A DNA stretch of 64,000 nucleotides from JAVKBW01 sp964352715. GTDB lineage: Bacteria > Pseudomonadota > Alphaproteobacteria > UBA8366 > Aestuariispiraceae. A model generated the notes under the pieces. It worked only from the letters and a program-made list of their open reading frames with translations, had not been told where the DNA came from and did not search any database. Shown here one piece after another: positions 33,468 to 43,011 of this stretch (positions within the stretch are counted from its first letter, which is position 1; each line of letters begins with the position of its first letter). A program made the translations under genes and the position numbers. The stretch lies in assembly GCA_964352715.1 (NCBI GenBank), contig CAYGSU010000003.1:66237-130236 (forward strand), written 5' to 3'.

Positions 33468-34868
33468 ATGGAATACATCAGCACGCGCGGTAACGCGCCG
33501 GCTCTGGGCTTTTCCGATGTCCTTCTGACGGGACTGGCGGAAGACGGCGGGCTGTATCTTCCGTCAGCATGGCCACAATTCGACGCTGCCGATATCCGGG
33601 CCATGCGCGGGCTATCCTATGCGGACATGGCGACACAGGTCATGCTGCCTTTCGTGAAGGACGATATCGACGAGGTAACGTTTTCAGCCATTGTTCGCGA
33701 TACCTATGCGTCGTTCGGGCATGATGCGGTCGCCCCGCTGAAACAGATCGATCACAATGCGTGGCTGCTGGAACTGTTTCACGGCCCGACAATCGCTTTC
33801 AAGGATTACGCGCTGCAATTGCTGGGGCGTTTGTTCGACCATGTTCTCGCCGAACGCGGCAAACGCATCACGGTAGTCGGCGCAACGTCGGGCGATACCG
33901 GCTCGGCGGCGATTGAAGCCTGCCGTGACCGCGAGCGTGTGGATATCTTCATCATGCACCCGCATAACCGGACATCCGAGGTGCAGCGGCGCCAGATGAC
34001 GACCGTGCTCTCCTCCAATGTGCACAACATTGCCGTCGAGGGAAATTTCGACGACTGCCAGGATATTGTCAAAGCGATGTTCAACGACCCGGATTGCCGC
34101 CGCGACCTCAACCTGTCTGCTGTCAATTCAATCAACTGGGCGCGTATCATGGCCCAGATCGTGTATTATTTTCATGCCGGCATCTCGCTGGGCGCGCCGG
34201 ACCGGCCGATTACCTTCGCTGTGCCGACCGGAAACTTCGGTAATGTGTTTGCGGGGTATGCCGCGAAGCAGATGGGCCTGCCGATCGACCAGCTGATCAT
34301 CGGCTCGAATTCAAACGACATCCTGACGCGGTTTTTCGAAACCGGCTCGATGACGACGGAAAAGGTGGTGCCGACCGTTTCCCCCAGCATGGATATTCAG
34401 GTTTCCAGCAACTTCGAACGGTATCTGTTTGATCTGTTCGACCGTGATTCCAGTGACCTGACGACAGCCATGAATGCCTTCCGCAAGACCGGCGAAATGG
34501 CGGTCAGCCCGGAACGCTGGAGCCTGTCGCGGGAACTGTTCGATGCCAGACGGCTTGATGATGATGGAACAAAAGCGGCAATCGCTGCCTTGTACAAGGC
34601 GACCGGCGAATTGATCGATCCGCACACGGCGGTCGGTGTCGTCGCCGGGTCGGCGGCGCGCCGCCGACCTGATATTCCGCTGGTTTGCCTTGCCTGCGCG
34701 CATCCGGCAAAATTTCCCGATACTGTGGAAGCGGCGACAGGCGTACACCCGCCGTTGCCGCCGCATCTTTCCGATCTGTTTGACCGGGAAGAAAAAATGA
34801 CCGTTATCGGCGCCGGCATGCAGGCGGTGCAGCAGTTTGTCCGCGCCAATTCGCGGGTAACATCTTAG
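33468..34868 (+). CDS. thrC: threonine synthase
   Basis: 466 residues, the length of the bacterial/fungal-type enzyme. The N-terminal YISTRGNAP and LAEDGGLYLP are characteristic, and the PLP lysine is K112 in GPTIAFKDYALQLLG. The PLP phosphate loop is VGATSGDTGSAAIEA. It converts O-phosphohomoserine to threonine. The partner homoserine kinase gene thrB is elsewhere in this window (42.0-43.0 kb). It probably forms an operon with the M16 peptidase, 10 bp downstream. Confidence 0.95.
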   Translation: MEYISTRGNAPALGFSDVLLTGLAEDGGLYLPSAWPQFDAADIRAMRGLSYADMATQVMLPFVKDDIDEVTFSAIVRDTYASFGHDAVAPLKQIDHNAWLLELFHGPTIAFKDYALQLLGRLFDHVLAERGKRITVVGATSGDTGSAAIEACRDRERVDIFIMHPHNRTSEVQRRQMTTVLSSNVHNIAVEGNFDDCQDIVKAMFNDPDCRRDLNLSAVNSINWARIMAQIVYYFHAGISLGAPDRPITFAVPTGNFGNVFAGYAAKQMGLPIDQLIIGSNSNDILTRFFETGSMTTEKVVPTVSPSMDIQVSSNFERYLFDLFDRDSSDLTTAMNAFRKTGEMAVSPERWSLSRELFDARRLDDDGTKAAIAALYKATGELIDPHTAVGVVAGSAARRRPDIPLVCLACAHPAKFPDTVEAATGVHPPLPPHLSDLFDREEKMTVIGAGMQAVQQFVRANSRVTS

Positions 34869-34878
34869 GAAGGACCGG

Positions 34879-36177
34879 GTGCCGTTGTCTGAATCGATCA
34901 GGGTTACCAGACTATCGAGCGGCTTGACCGTTGCGACCGATCCGATGCCGTGGATTGAAACCGTGTCGGTTGGCGTCTGGGTCGGGGCGGGAACCCGTGT
35001 CGAAACGTCGGATACCAACGGGTCGGCGCACTTTCTGGAACACATGGCCTTCAAGGGAACCACCACCCGGTCAGCCCGGGATATCGCCGAACAGGTTGAA
35101 GCGGTCGGCGGGCATATGAATGCCTATACAGGCCGCGAATCCACGGCCTACTTCATCAAGCTGATGAAGCAGGATATCGAGCTTGGTGTCGATATTCTGG
35201 CCGATATCCTGATCAACCCGGTCTTTGACGAAGAAGAATTCGAACGGGAACGCTCTGTCATTCTGCAGGAAATCGCACAGGTTGCCGATACGCCGGATGA
35301 TCTGATTTTCGACCGGTTCCAGGAAGCCGCCTATGCCGGCCAATCCATCGGCTATCCGGTTCTGGGCAGTCCTGCGACGGTCAAAAGCCTGACTGCGACA
35401 GGGTTGCGGTCGTTCATGTCGCAGCACTACCGGGCGGACAACATGGTTCTCTGCGCGGCCGGCGCGGTGGATCACGATGCGCTGGTAGCGATGGCTGAAC
35501 GCCTGTTTACCCCGGTCGGCATGGCGGTTTCCGCCCCGTCGAAAACAAACCCGGATTTAGCAGTCTATACCGGTGGCGATGTGCGGGACCTGCTCAAGTC
35601 CGAACAGGTTCACCTAGTCTTCGGATTTCCCGGACCCAGCCTGCATGAAGACGAATTTTATACAGCAAATGTGTTGTCGGGCATTCTCGGCGGCGGCATG
35701 AGCTCTCGCCTGTTTCAGGAAATCCGCGAAAAGCGGGGCCTGGCTTACTCGGTGTTTTCCTTTGCCTCGTGTTTTTCGGATGGCGGTGTTTTCGGTTTCT
35801 ATGCCGGTACGGCGGAAGACGCCGTGCCGGAACTTGTTGATGTCTTATTCAGGGAAATCTGCGGTCTGCGCAACGGTGCTGCCGGGTCCGGCATCACCGC
35901 CGGCGAGCTCGACCGCGCCAAGGCGCAAGCCAAATCGGGGATCGCGATGGGGCTGGAAAGCTCATCCTCTCGAGCCGAAACTTTGGCGGGTCAGTTGTTG
36001 CTGTTCGGCCGGCCCGTCCCGATTGAAGAAGTGCTGGAAAGAACACAGGCGGTCGATATCGACAGTCTGGCGCAATCCGCGGGGCGGATATTCTCCGGCC
36101 CGCTGACATTGGCCGGTATCGGCCCGCTCGCGGAACTCGAAACCAGCCAAAGTCTGACTGAGCGGCTGGCTGCCTGA
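34879..36177 (+). CDS. M16 family zinc peptidase (processing peptidase-like)
   Basis: 432 residues from GTG 34879, preceded by AGGAAGGA. The inverted zinc motif HFLEH is at 51-55 in GSAHFLEHMAFKGT, with the distal Glu in an acidic helix. The C-terminal half has the MSSRLFQEIREKRGLAYSV segment, whose Arg and Tyr bind substrate in this family. It is a single-chain M16B peptidase, close to the mitochondrial processing peptidase beta subunit. The location directly after thrC is common in alphaproteobacteria. Confidence 0.93.
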   Translation: MPLSESIRVTRLSSGLTVATDPMPWIETVSVGVWVGAGTRVETSDTNGSAHFLEHMAFKGTTTRSARDIAEQVEAVGGHMNAYTGRESTAYFIKLMKQDIELGVDILADILINPVFDEEEFERERSVILQEIAQVADTPDDLIFDRFQEAAYAGQSIGYPVLGSPATVKSLTATGLRSFMSQHYRADNMVLCAAGAVDHDALVAMAERLFTPVGMAVSAPSKTNPDLAVYTGGDVRDLLKSEQVHLVFGFPGPSLHEDEFYTANVLSGILGGGMSSRLFQEIREKRGLAYSVFSFASCFSDGGVFGFYAGTAEDAVPELVDVLFREICGLRNGAAGSGITAGELDRAKAQAKSGIAMGLESSSSRAETLAGQLLLFGRPVPIEEVLERTQAVDIDSLAQSAGRIFSGPLTLAGIGPLAELETSQSLTERLAA

Positions 36178-36187
36178 TGGCGACGCC

Positions 36188-36799
36188 ATGATCGCGATCT
36201 TCCGATCATCTCTGCCGAAAGTCCGCCTGACCGGCCCGCGTGTTCACATTCGCCCACCGAAACATGGCGATCAGGCGCAATGGCTGGCGCTGCGGAAGGA
36301 AAGCAGAGATTTTCTGCGGCCATACGAACCGTCATGGCCGCGTGATGCCCTGACGTCGGCCGCCTTTCGCCGGCGCCTCAAACGGATACAGATCGAATGG
36401 GCGGCGGAATCCGGCTACGGGTTTCTTGTTTTCCGTAATGAAGATTCAACATTACTTGGCGGTGTGACGCTGGCGAATATCCGGCGGGGCGTAACGCAGT
36501 CCAGCAGTGTCGGTTACTGGATGGGTGTCCCCCATATACGACAGGGCTACATGTTCGAAGCGCTGCAACTGTGCCTTGATTTCGGGTTCCGAACCTTGGA
36601 TTTGCACCGTATCGAAGCCGCCTGCCTGTCCGACAATCAGGCAAGCCGGGCCTTGCTTGAAAAATCAGGGTTTCAGGAAGAAGGACTGGCGCGGCGGTAT
36701 CTCTGCATCGCCGGCGAATGGCAGGACCATGTCATATACGCGATGCTGGAAAACGACGCCCGACCGATCATCGCCAGAAAGCCGTCGGAGGGTCTTTGA
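36188..36799 (+). CDS. GNAT family N-acetyltransferase (RimJ-like)
   Basis: 203 residues. The GNAT core is seen in GVTLANIRRGVTQSSSVGYWMG, the acetyl-CoA loop region around PHIRQGYMFEALQL, and the late RIEAACLSDNQASRALLEKSGF motif with the conserved Asn. RimJ-type enzymes acetylate the N-terminus of a ribosomal protein; the true acceptor here is not known. It is 10 bp downstream of the M16 gene and convergent with algH. Confidence 0.88.
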   Translation: MIAIFRSSLPKVRLTGPRVHIRPPKHGDQAQWLALRKESRDFLRPYEPSWPRDALTSAAFRRRLKRIQIEWAAESGYGFLVFRNEDSTLLGGVTLANIRRGVTQSSSVGYWMGVPHIRQGYMFEALQLCLDFGFRTLDLHRIEAACLSDNQASRALLEKSGFQEEGLARRYLCIAGEWQDHVIYAMLENDARPIIARKPSEGL

Positions 36800-36803
36800 A
36801 GCG

Positions 36804-37379
36804 TCAGGCGTGGCCGGCTTCGCCGGATAACAGGGTCAGGTCGACCCCGATCTTGGCCAGCGAGCGTTCCCATTTCGATTCAAGCGACCCGCCGAAAACA
36901 AGCTGTTCATCGGGCGGTACGTTCAGCCATGCGTTTTCCTGCATTTCGCCGTCAAGCTGGCCCGGGCCCCAGCCGGCATAGCCCAGCGCCAGCAGGTGGT
37001 CGCGCGGGCCCTTGCCATCGGCGATGTCACGCAGGATATCGACCGTGGCGGTAAGGCCGACGCCTTCTTCCATGATGACGGTACCGTCCTGCTGGTATTC
37101 CTGGCTGTGCAATACGAAGCCCCGGCCGGTCTCAACCGGACCACCAAAATGGATGCGAATTTCGTCCTCGGTCCGGGCCGGTGCGATTTCAAGCTGTTCC
37201 AGCAGCTCATTGAAGGTCAGGCTTTCCATCAGTTTGTTGATGACAAGGCCCATTGCACCGTCTTCATTGTGTACGCAGACATAGATGACGCTGCGTTCAA
37301 AACGCGGGTCTGCCATCGACGGCATGGCCACCAGAAGCTGTCCGGTCAAATACCCTTGGGTGATCGTTGGTTCGGTCAT
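36804..37379 (-). CDS. YqgE/AlgH family protein
   Basis: 191 residues with the family signatures GQLLVAMPSMADPRFERSV at the N-terminus, HNEDGAMGLVINK near residues 52-64 and GYAGWGPGQLDGE near 153-165. The molecular function of the family is not established. It is a monocistronic gene convergent with the acetyltransferase (4-bp gap) and divergent from the DsbD-like gene. Start at ATG 37379, which gives the usual N-terminal TITQGYLTGQLL. Confidence 0.9.
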   Translation of the reverse strand: MTEPTITQGYLTGQLLVAMPSMADPRFERSVIYVCVHNEDGAMGLVINKLMESLTFNELLEQLEIAPARTEDEIRIHFGGPVETGRGFVLHSQEYQQDGTVIMEEGVGLTATVDILRDIADGKGPRDHLLALGYAGWGPGQLDGEMQENAWLNVPPDEQLVFGGSLESKWERSLAKIGVDLTLLSGEAGHA

Positions 37380-37656
37380 AATCGTTCCGTCGTTTCCGGT
37401 CCTGGCAGTCGTTACGCTGTATCCGCCGTTTTACCGTACTTGGATTAACCACAACGCATATTATGTGGGATATCGTCACCATTTTAACAACAAGGCGGCT
37501 CTTTAGGCCAGTCCGACTTGCAATATACATACGTTTCAAGGCACGAACTTGTGACGGGTATTTTACGGTGCCGATCGGTAGATTGCCATCGATACGAAGT
37601 CTGGTGTGAAGGATTCTGTGTTGCCGGTTCGAAAGTTGCTCGAGAGACCAGAAAAC

Positions 37657-39819
37657 ATGATGAATCTCGTGAAACAAACGGGATTCGGGCTGTTTATGGC
37701 ATTTATCCTGCTTGCCGGCCTGTTTTTTTCGCTGGCGGGGCCGGCACAGGCGTCTAGTGGCCGCTGGGCGGACAGCGATCAGGCCTCGGTTCGCCTGATT
37801 TCGGCTCTAGACGCGGTCGGTGACGAGGAAAAGCTGCAATTTGGTATGGAATTCCAGCTTCAGCCCGGCTGGAAGATTTACTGGCGTTCGCCGGGCGACG
37901 CCGGGCTGCCGCCGGTGCCGGACTGGTCGCCGTCGCAGAATGTTGCCGCCGTGGACATGGACTGGCCGCTGCCCATCCGTTTCGAACTGTTCGGATTGCA
38001 AACCTTCGGCTACGAGGAAAACGTGGTTTTCCCGCTTTCGGTGACGCCGGAAACGCCTGGCGAACCGGTTTCCCTGTCAGGGTCGGTGTCTTATCTGGTC
38101 TGCAAGGAAATCTGCATCCCGTATCAGGCTGATATTGTCCTCGATCTGCCGTCCGGTCCGGGAACGGCATCCGCGAAAACCCACGCGATCAGCCGGTTCA
38201 TGGCGAAGGTTCCTCGAAAGCCGGCAGAAACCGGTCTTCGTGTTCTGGGAAGCACAATCGAGGCGGAAGGCGAAGATTCGCTCGCACTGCAGGTGGTGGT
38301 GCTGGATGACCGGCCGCTCGGTGATCTGGAATTGCTGGTTGAAGGACCGGAAGGCAGTTTCTTCGATGCACCGGCGGTCATGTACAGCGCCGATCGGACG
38401 CAGGCCATTCTTCTTTCAACCGGTGGCGGTGCGACGCCTGAACAGGTCGCCTCTGTCGGGGCGACCGTGACCATCGCGGAAGAAAGCCAGGCCATCGAAA
38501 CCAGGATCCGGCCGGAGATCGGCGGCGTTTCAATACTCGAGACGGAAGTCGCTCTCCCCCAAAGCGAAACCGGCGGCGGGCCGGTGCCGTTTGTCATTAT
38601 CGGCCTGGCTCTGCTGGGCGGCCTGATCCTAAACCTGATGCCCTGTGTTCTGCCGGTGCTGTCCCTGAAGCTGCTTTCACTGATCAAGCATGGCGGCGGC
38701 GACAGACGCGCTGTCCGACTGAGTTTCCTGGCGTCTTCCGCCGGCATCGTGACATTCTTTCTGGTTCTTGGCGCCGCACTGGCGGGTCTGAAGGCGACCG
38801 GAACGACAATCGGCTGGGGCATTCAGTTTCAGCAGCCCGTGTTTCTGGCGTTCATGATCGGTATTCTGACCCTGTTTGCGGCGAACATGCTTGGATTGTT
38901 TGAATTCTCGCTGCCCCGCTTCATTGCCGACCGGGCCGCGACATCCGGTGGCGGCAATGGCCTGATTGGCCATTTTCTGACCGGCGCCTTCGTTGCGTTG
39001 CTTGCGACCCCGTGTACCGCGCCGTTTCTCGGCACCGCTGTCGGTTTTGCCTTGAGCCGGGGACTGATTGAAATTCTGATGATTTTTGCCGCGCTCGGCC
39101 TGGGTCTGGCCGCGCCGTATCTTGCCGTCGCGCTGTTCCCGAAGGTTGCCACGATGCTGCCGACACCGGGGCCGTGGATGGTCAAGGTCAAGATCGTCAT
39201 GGGTCTGGCGCTGGCCGGTACGGCGATCTGGCTGGCGACGGTTCTGGCGGCACAGGCAACCCTTGAAACCGCGCTTGTTGTTGGCGTTCTGTCAGTTCTG
39301 GCGGCAGTTGTCGTGGCGGTGCGCCGGCTGGAAGGATCGCGCGTGGCGCGCCTGTCAACGCCGCTTGCGGTGCTGCTGATCATTGCGGCCATGGCGGTGC
39401 CGGTGGTGCGCGACCGGTCGCAGCAAGGCCCGGCAGCCGTCGGGGTCGCCGATTCTGTCTGGATACCGTTCGACGAACAGGCGATTCCGGGGCTTGTGGC
39501 GTCGGGGAAAGTTGTTTTCGTCGATGTCACGGCCGACTGGTGCATCACCTGCCAGTTCAACAAGGCCCGGGTTTTGAATGCCGATCCCGTTGCCGGCGTG
39601 CTGGCCGATGCCGGTGTTGTCGCCATGAAGGCAGACTGGACCAATCCGGACCCGGCAATTGCGGCCTTCCTGCAAAAGCACGGGCGATACGGCATTCCGT
39701 TCAACATCGTTTACGGCCCAGCCGCGCCGACCGGTGTTCCGTTGCCTGAGTTGCTGGGGGAAGACACCGTTCTGGCCGCGTTCGATACCGCGCAGCCTTC
39801 GCTGCTTGCGAACCGGTAA
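37657..39819 (+). CDS. DsbD/ScsB-like protein-disulfide reductase
   Basis: About 720 residues from one of two adjacent ATG codons (37657 or 37660). A signal peptide is followed by a periplasmic domain with a Cys pair (SYLVCKEICIPYQ), then about eight membrane helices whose redox cysteines lie in NLMPCVLPVLSLK and LATPCTAPFLGTA, and a C-terminal thioredoxin-like domain with a C-x2-C site (TADWCITCQFN). It should carry reducing power from cytoplasmic thioredoxin across the membrane. The large N-terminal domain resembles ScsB more than classic DsbD. The peroxiredoxin gene follows after 111 bp. Confidence 0.9.
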   Translation: MMNLVKQTGFGLFMAFILLAGLFFSLAGPAQASSGRWADSDQASVRLISALDAVGDEEKLQFGMEFQLQPGWKIYWRSPGDAGLPPVPDWSPSQNVAAVDMDWPLPIRFELFGLQTFGYEENVVFPLSVTPETPGEPVSLSGSVSYLVCKEICIPYQADIVLDLPSGPGTASAKTHAISRFMAKVPRKPAETGLRVLGSTIEAEGEDSLALQVVVLDDRPLGDLELLVEGPEGSFFDAPAVMYSADRTQAILLSTGGGATPEQVASVGATVTIAEESQAIETRIRPEIGGVSILETEVALPQSETGGGPVPFVIIGLALLGGLILNLMPCVLPVLSLKLLSLIKHGGGDRRAVRLSFLASSAGIVTFFLVLGAALAGLKATGTTIGWGIQFQQPVFLAFMIGILTLFAANMLGLFEFSLPRFIADRAATSGGGNGLIGHFLTGAFVALLATPCTAPFLGTAVGFALSRGLIEILMIFAALGLGLAAPYLAVALFPKVATMLPTPGPWMVKVKIVMGLALAGTAIWLATVLAAQATLETALVVGVLSVLAAVVVAVRRLEGSRVARLSTPLAVLLIIAAMAVPVVRDRSQQGPAAVGVADSVWIPFDEQAIPGLVASGKVVFVDVTADWCITCQFNKARVLNADPVAGVLADAGVVAMKADWTNPDPAIAAFLQKHGRYGIPFNIVYGPAAPTGVPLPELLGEDTVLAAFDTAQPSLLANR

Positions 39820-39930
39820 CGCCGGGTATGGAAAAAACCCGGGACTGGTCTATGTTGCTGTGGCAGGGTCATTCTGTTTTCAATCCGGGTCGAACAGGAC
39901 CCGAACCAACATCCAATTGAGGGGTAAGAG

Positions 39931-40410
39931 ATGATTAGCGTAGGCGATAAACTACCGACCGAAGGTCTCAAGACAATGGGTGAGAACGGCCCGGAAGATG
40001 TCGATTTTGCTGCCATGACGGCTGGCAAGAAAGTGGTGATTTTTTCACTTCCGGGTGCATTTACGCCGACATGCTCCGCGAAGCATCTGCCGGGTTTTGT
40101 CGAACATGCCGATGCGATCAAGGCCAAGGGTGTCGATGCAATCTGCTGCCTTGCGGTTAACGACGCCTTCGTCATGGACGCCTGGGCCAAGATGCAGGGC
40201 GCAGACGGCAAGGTAACGATGCTGGCTGACGGGAGCGGAACCTTCACCAAGCAGCTTGGTCTGGAGCTGGATCTGGTTGCCGCCGGCCTTGGCATGCGCG
40301 GCCAGCGTTTCGCGCTGATCGCCGAAGACGGCGTTGTGACGCATCTTGCTGTCGAAGAAGCCGGTGACTTCAGCGTCTCTTCCGCTGACGCCATCATGGC
40401 GAAACTCTAA
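39931..40410 (+). CDS. peroxiredoxin (Prx5-like, AhpC/TSA superfamily)
   Basis: 159 residues with the peroxidatic cysteine C48 in the PGAFTPTCS motif and the VNDAFVMDAW segment typical of Prx5/hybrid-type enzymes. Additional cysteines (C72, C73) could resolve the disulfide. No signal peptide is present, so it acts in the cytoplasm against hydrogen peroxide and organic peroxides. A GAGGGGTAAGAG ribosome site precedes the ATG. Confidence 0.93.
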   Translation: MISVGDKLPTEGLKTMGENGPEDVDFAAMTAGKKVVIFSLPGAFTPTCSAKHLPGFVEHADAIKAKGVDAICCLAVNDAFVMDAWAKMQGADGKVTMLADGSGTFTKQLGLELDLVAAGLGMRGQRFALIAEDGVVTHLAVEEAGDFSVSSADAIMAKL

Positions 40411-40431
40411 GCTACGCGTCGACCCAAGTGA

Positions 40432-40488
40432 CGGGAATGCGGTCATACCATCATCAAGCCGATGAACCGGTGTTGAGCCGCATTCCCG
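40432..40488. repeat. 11-bp perfect inverted repeat between convergent genes
   Basis: CGGGAATGCGG (40432-40442) and CCGCATTCCCG (40478-40488) are exact complements separated by 35 nt. They lie between the peroxiredoxin and the sulfotransferase, whose 3' ends face each other. No T tract follows on either side, so it may act as a bidirectional transcript-end structure. Confidence 0.6.
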
Positions 40489-40515
40489 GGGTTGCGTCCG
40501 GGCCGCTGGTCCGGG

Positions 40516-41553
40516 TTATCCGTATTGCCGCCTGAAAGCCTCTTCCTCCCGCTCGATATCATCGGCTGAGCCGATCTTCCGCAGAAGCGCAAGGCAGGTT
40601 TCCGCCGTATCCCGGTCCAGCGGCTTCGACAGCAGATAGACCAGCAGGCAGGCGGCTTCCGGCAGTTTGCCGGTCCGAACCAGCCGGTTGATTATTGCCT
40701 GAAGCTTGCTGAACGCTTCATCTTCTTCCAGAACCTGTTTGCCGCGCTCACCCAAATCGTTGTTCAGCAAGCGTTGCGTCGCCATTTCGACAGGCCGTCT
40801 GCTTTGCAGTTCGGCAATCTTTTGCCGGATGTCGGCTTCCGCCGTTTCATATAGCGCCATATCGAGCCGGTTGTGTTCGAGTATGGCCCTGGTGATTGCC
40901 GGGGCGACATTATGCCGGGTCAACGCGACCGCTGAATTGTTCAGGAATGGCCGGCGGATATTGAACAGGGGCAGGCTATCAAGCCTGTCACGAAACAGCA
41001 GGAGCGATTCCGGAAACAGTTCCTGCAGACCGACAGCGGTAAACCGATCCAGTGTTTCTGTCGCAAAATCCAGATGATCATCTGTCAGTGTCATACCGAC
41101 ATCAGCCGGGTGGAGATCATGCCAGTCGATCTCCCGCGTATCGTCTTTGCCGAAATCCGCTTGTGCAAGCCCGTTCAGCCGCCGCACAAGGCCGTTCCGG
41201 GCCTCCGGCGTCGCCGCCAGAAACGCAGACAGCGTATCGGCGCGAAGGGGTGAAACGGCGTTGTACTGGCATAGTGACAACACCCGGTCGACGGGATGAC
41301 GCAACATCGTGATGAACCGTACAGGTCGGTCGAACAGCCGATGGATGCCCCAGCCGAAATGCCCGATATAGACCCGCATGCCAGGGTCCTGCGCGGCCGT
41401 TTTCAGATCATCGACATAGGTGAAGCGGTCGCCCTGCGTATTGCCGAGCTTGAACGTGCGGTCAGCCCCGTAGGCCTCGCGCAGGATGTTGACCATGGTC
41501 AGCCCGCCGGTTTTCATCATGTGCATGAAAATGACCGGTCCGGCGTCTGTCAT
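40516..41553 (-). CDS. sulfotransferase family protein
   Basis: 345 residues from ATG 41553, which starts 2 nt after the rnhA stop. The PAPS 5'-phosphosulfate loop is MMKTGGLTM near residues 12-20, and the 3'-phosphate motif is RHPVDRVLSLCQ at 85-96. The fold resembles the Golgi-type sulfotransferase-2 group, often acting on sugars. The last 110 residues form a charged helical extension (LEEDEAFSKLQAI, ADDIEREEEAFRR) beyond the core. It is the last gene of an ispH-thrB-rnhA operon, an odd place for it; the acceptor is unknown. Confidence 0.82.
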   Translation of the reverse strand: MTDAGPVIFMHMMKTGGLTMVNILREAYGADRTFKLGNTQGDRFTYVDDLKTAAQDPGMRVYIGHFGWGIHRLFDRPVRFITMLRHPVDRVLSLCQYNAVSPLRADTLSAFLAATPEARNGLVRRLNGLAQADFGKDDTREIDWHDLHPADVGMTLTDDHLDFATETLDRFTAVGLQELFPESLLLFRDRLDSLPLFNIRRPFLNNSAVALTRHNVAPAITRAILEHNRLDMALYETAEADIRQKIAELQSRRPVEMATQRLLNNDLGERGKQVLEEDEAFSKLQAIINRLVRTGKLPEAACLLVYLLSKPLDRDTAETCLALLRKIGSADDIEREEEAFRRQYG

Positions 41554-41555
41554 GG

Positions 41556-42017
41556 CTACCGTCCCGGTATGGCCAGCCTGGCCAGTTCGTCGGCGCGTTC
41601 GTTTTCCGGGTGTCCGGCATGCCCCTTCACCCAGACCCAATCGATGGTATGGCCTTTCGTCGCGGCATCAAGCCGTTGCCAGAGGTCGGCATTCTTCACC
41701 GGCTTCTTGGAGGCGTTTTTCCACCCGTTGCGACGCCAGTTGTGTATCCATGATGTGATGCCATCGCGCACATAGGTGCTGTCGGTCGTCACCCTGACCC
41801 TGGTCGGTTTCTTGAGCGCTTCCAGCCCGGCGATGGCCGCCATCAGCTCCATACGGTTATTGGTGGTATCCTGCTCGCCGCCGTTGAGTTCCTTTTCCTG
41901 ACCCCGCCACCGCAAGATCGCCCCCCAGCCGCCTGGACCGGGATTACCGCTGCAGGCGCCATCGGTAAAAATTTCGACAGTCGATCTGCTGTCGGCGGTA
42001 GTCTCGTCAGCAGTCAT
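41556..42017 (-). CDS. rnhA: ribonuclease HI
   Basis: 153 residues. The DEDD catalytic set is visible: Asp in EIFTDGACSGNPGPGGWG, Glu in NRMELMAAI, Asp in VTTDSTYV and the late Asp in NERADELA. It removes RNA from RNA-DNA hybrids. The start overlaps the thrB stop by 4 nt, and the sulfotransferase starts 2 nt after its own stop. Confidence 0.95.
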   Translation of the reverse strand: MTADETTADSRSTVEIFTDGACSGNPGPGGWGAILRWRGQEKELNGGEQDTTNNRMELMAAIAGLEALKKPTRVRVTTDSTYVRDGITSWIHNWRRNGWKNASKKPVKNADLWQRLDAATKGHTIDWVWVKGHAGHPENERADELARLAIPGR

Positions 42018-43006
42018 GCGGAAGTCGGTTCAAGGCACTGCTGCACATCCAGACCGTAGGATGCGACATCGTTTACGCCCTGGTGGAACCGCAGGATGTT
42101 GAGGTATTCAAGCGGGTCTTTCGGTCGAACCATGGCATCTTTCGGTCCGTGCAGCCAGTCGAACAGCCGGGTCAGCAGGAACCGTACGGCTGATCCCCGC
42201 GCCAGGATCGGCAAGGCATCCAGTTCATCCCGCGTCAGCGGTTTAACCCTGCTGTAGGCGGTGAGAAGGTTGCGCGCCTTTGTCGTATTGAAGCTGGAAT
42301 CCTTCTCGAAGCACCATGCGTTCAGACAAATGCCGAGGTCGTAGGCATAGAAATCGTTGCACGCGAAATAGAAGTCGATCAGACCGGACAGTGAATCACC
42401 GATGAAGAAGACATTGTCGGGAAACAGGTCTGCATGACAGACACCGTAGGGCAGGTCGCGCGGCCAGTTGTTGTCGAGAAAATCGAGTTCCGCACGCAAG
42501 ATGTCGCACAGATCCGGATGAACCTCGTGCGCGCGGTCGGCGCTTTGTGCGAACAGCGGGCGCCAGCCCTCGATCGACAGATTGTTGGCGCGGTGCATGT
42601 CGAAATCTGCGCTCGCCACATGAAACCGGCCGAGCGCTGAACCGAGTTCTGTCAGGTGAAAGGGTTTGATCTTGCGAGGCCACATGCCTTCCAGAAACGT
42701 GGTCAGGCAGGCCGGCCGGCCGCAGAGTGTGCGCAACTGATCGCCATAGCGTGTGGTCAGCGGCTGCGGGCAGGGGATGCCCTTCGATTGCAGATGTCCC
42801 ATCAGAGACAGGAAAAACGGAAGGTCTTCAGCGCGGACGCGCTTTTCATAGAGGGTCAGGATATAGGAGCCCTGGGTCGTCTGCAGAAGGTAGTTGGAGT
42901 TCTCGACGCCTTCCGCGATCCCCTTCAACGCCACGACGACGCCGATATCATAGTCGGCAACGAAGTCGATCACATCTTCATCGGACACTTCTGTGTAGAC
43001 GGCCAT
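42014..43006 (-). CDS. thrB: homoserine kinase (ThrB, APH-fold type)
   Basis: 330 residues of the aminoglycoside-phosphotransferase-like homoserine kinase used by many alphaproteobacteria. N-terminal features are AVYTEVSDEDVIDF and GVENSNYLL; the catalytic loop is GVCHADLFPDNVFF and the metal motif is GLIDFYFACND. It phosphorylates homoserine, supplying ThrC. It follows ispH by 5 bp and overlaps rnhA. Confidence 0.94.
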   Translation of the reverse strand: MAVYTEVSDEDVIDFVADYDIGVVVALKGIAEGVENSNYLLQTTQGSYILTLYEKRVRAEDLPFFLSLMGHLQSKGIPCPQPLTTRYGDQLRTLCGRPACLTTFLEGMWPRKIKPFHLTELGSALGRFHVASADFDMHRANNLSIEGWRPLFAQSADRAHEVHPDLCDILRAELDFLDNNWPRDLPYGVCHADLFPDNVFFIGDSLSGLIDFYFACNDFYAYDLGICLNAWCFEKDSSFNTTKARNLLTAYSRVKPLTRDELDALPILARGSAVRFLLTRLFDWLHGPKDAMVRPKDPLEYLNILRFHQGVNDVASYGLDVQQCLEPTSA

Positions 43007-43011
43007 CGTGT

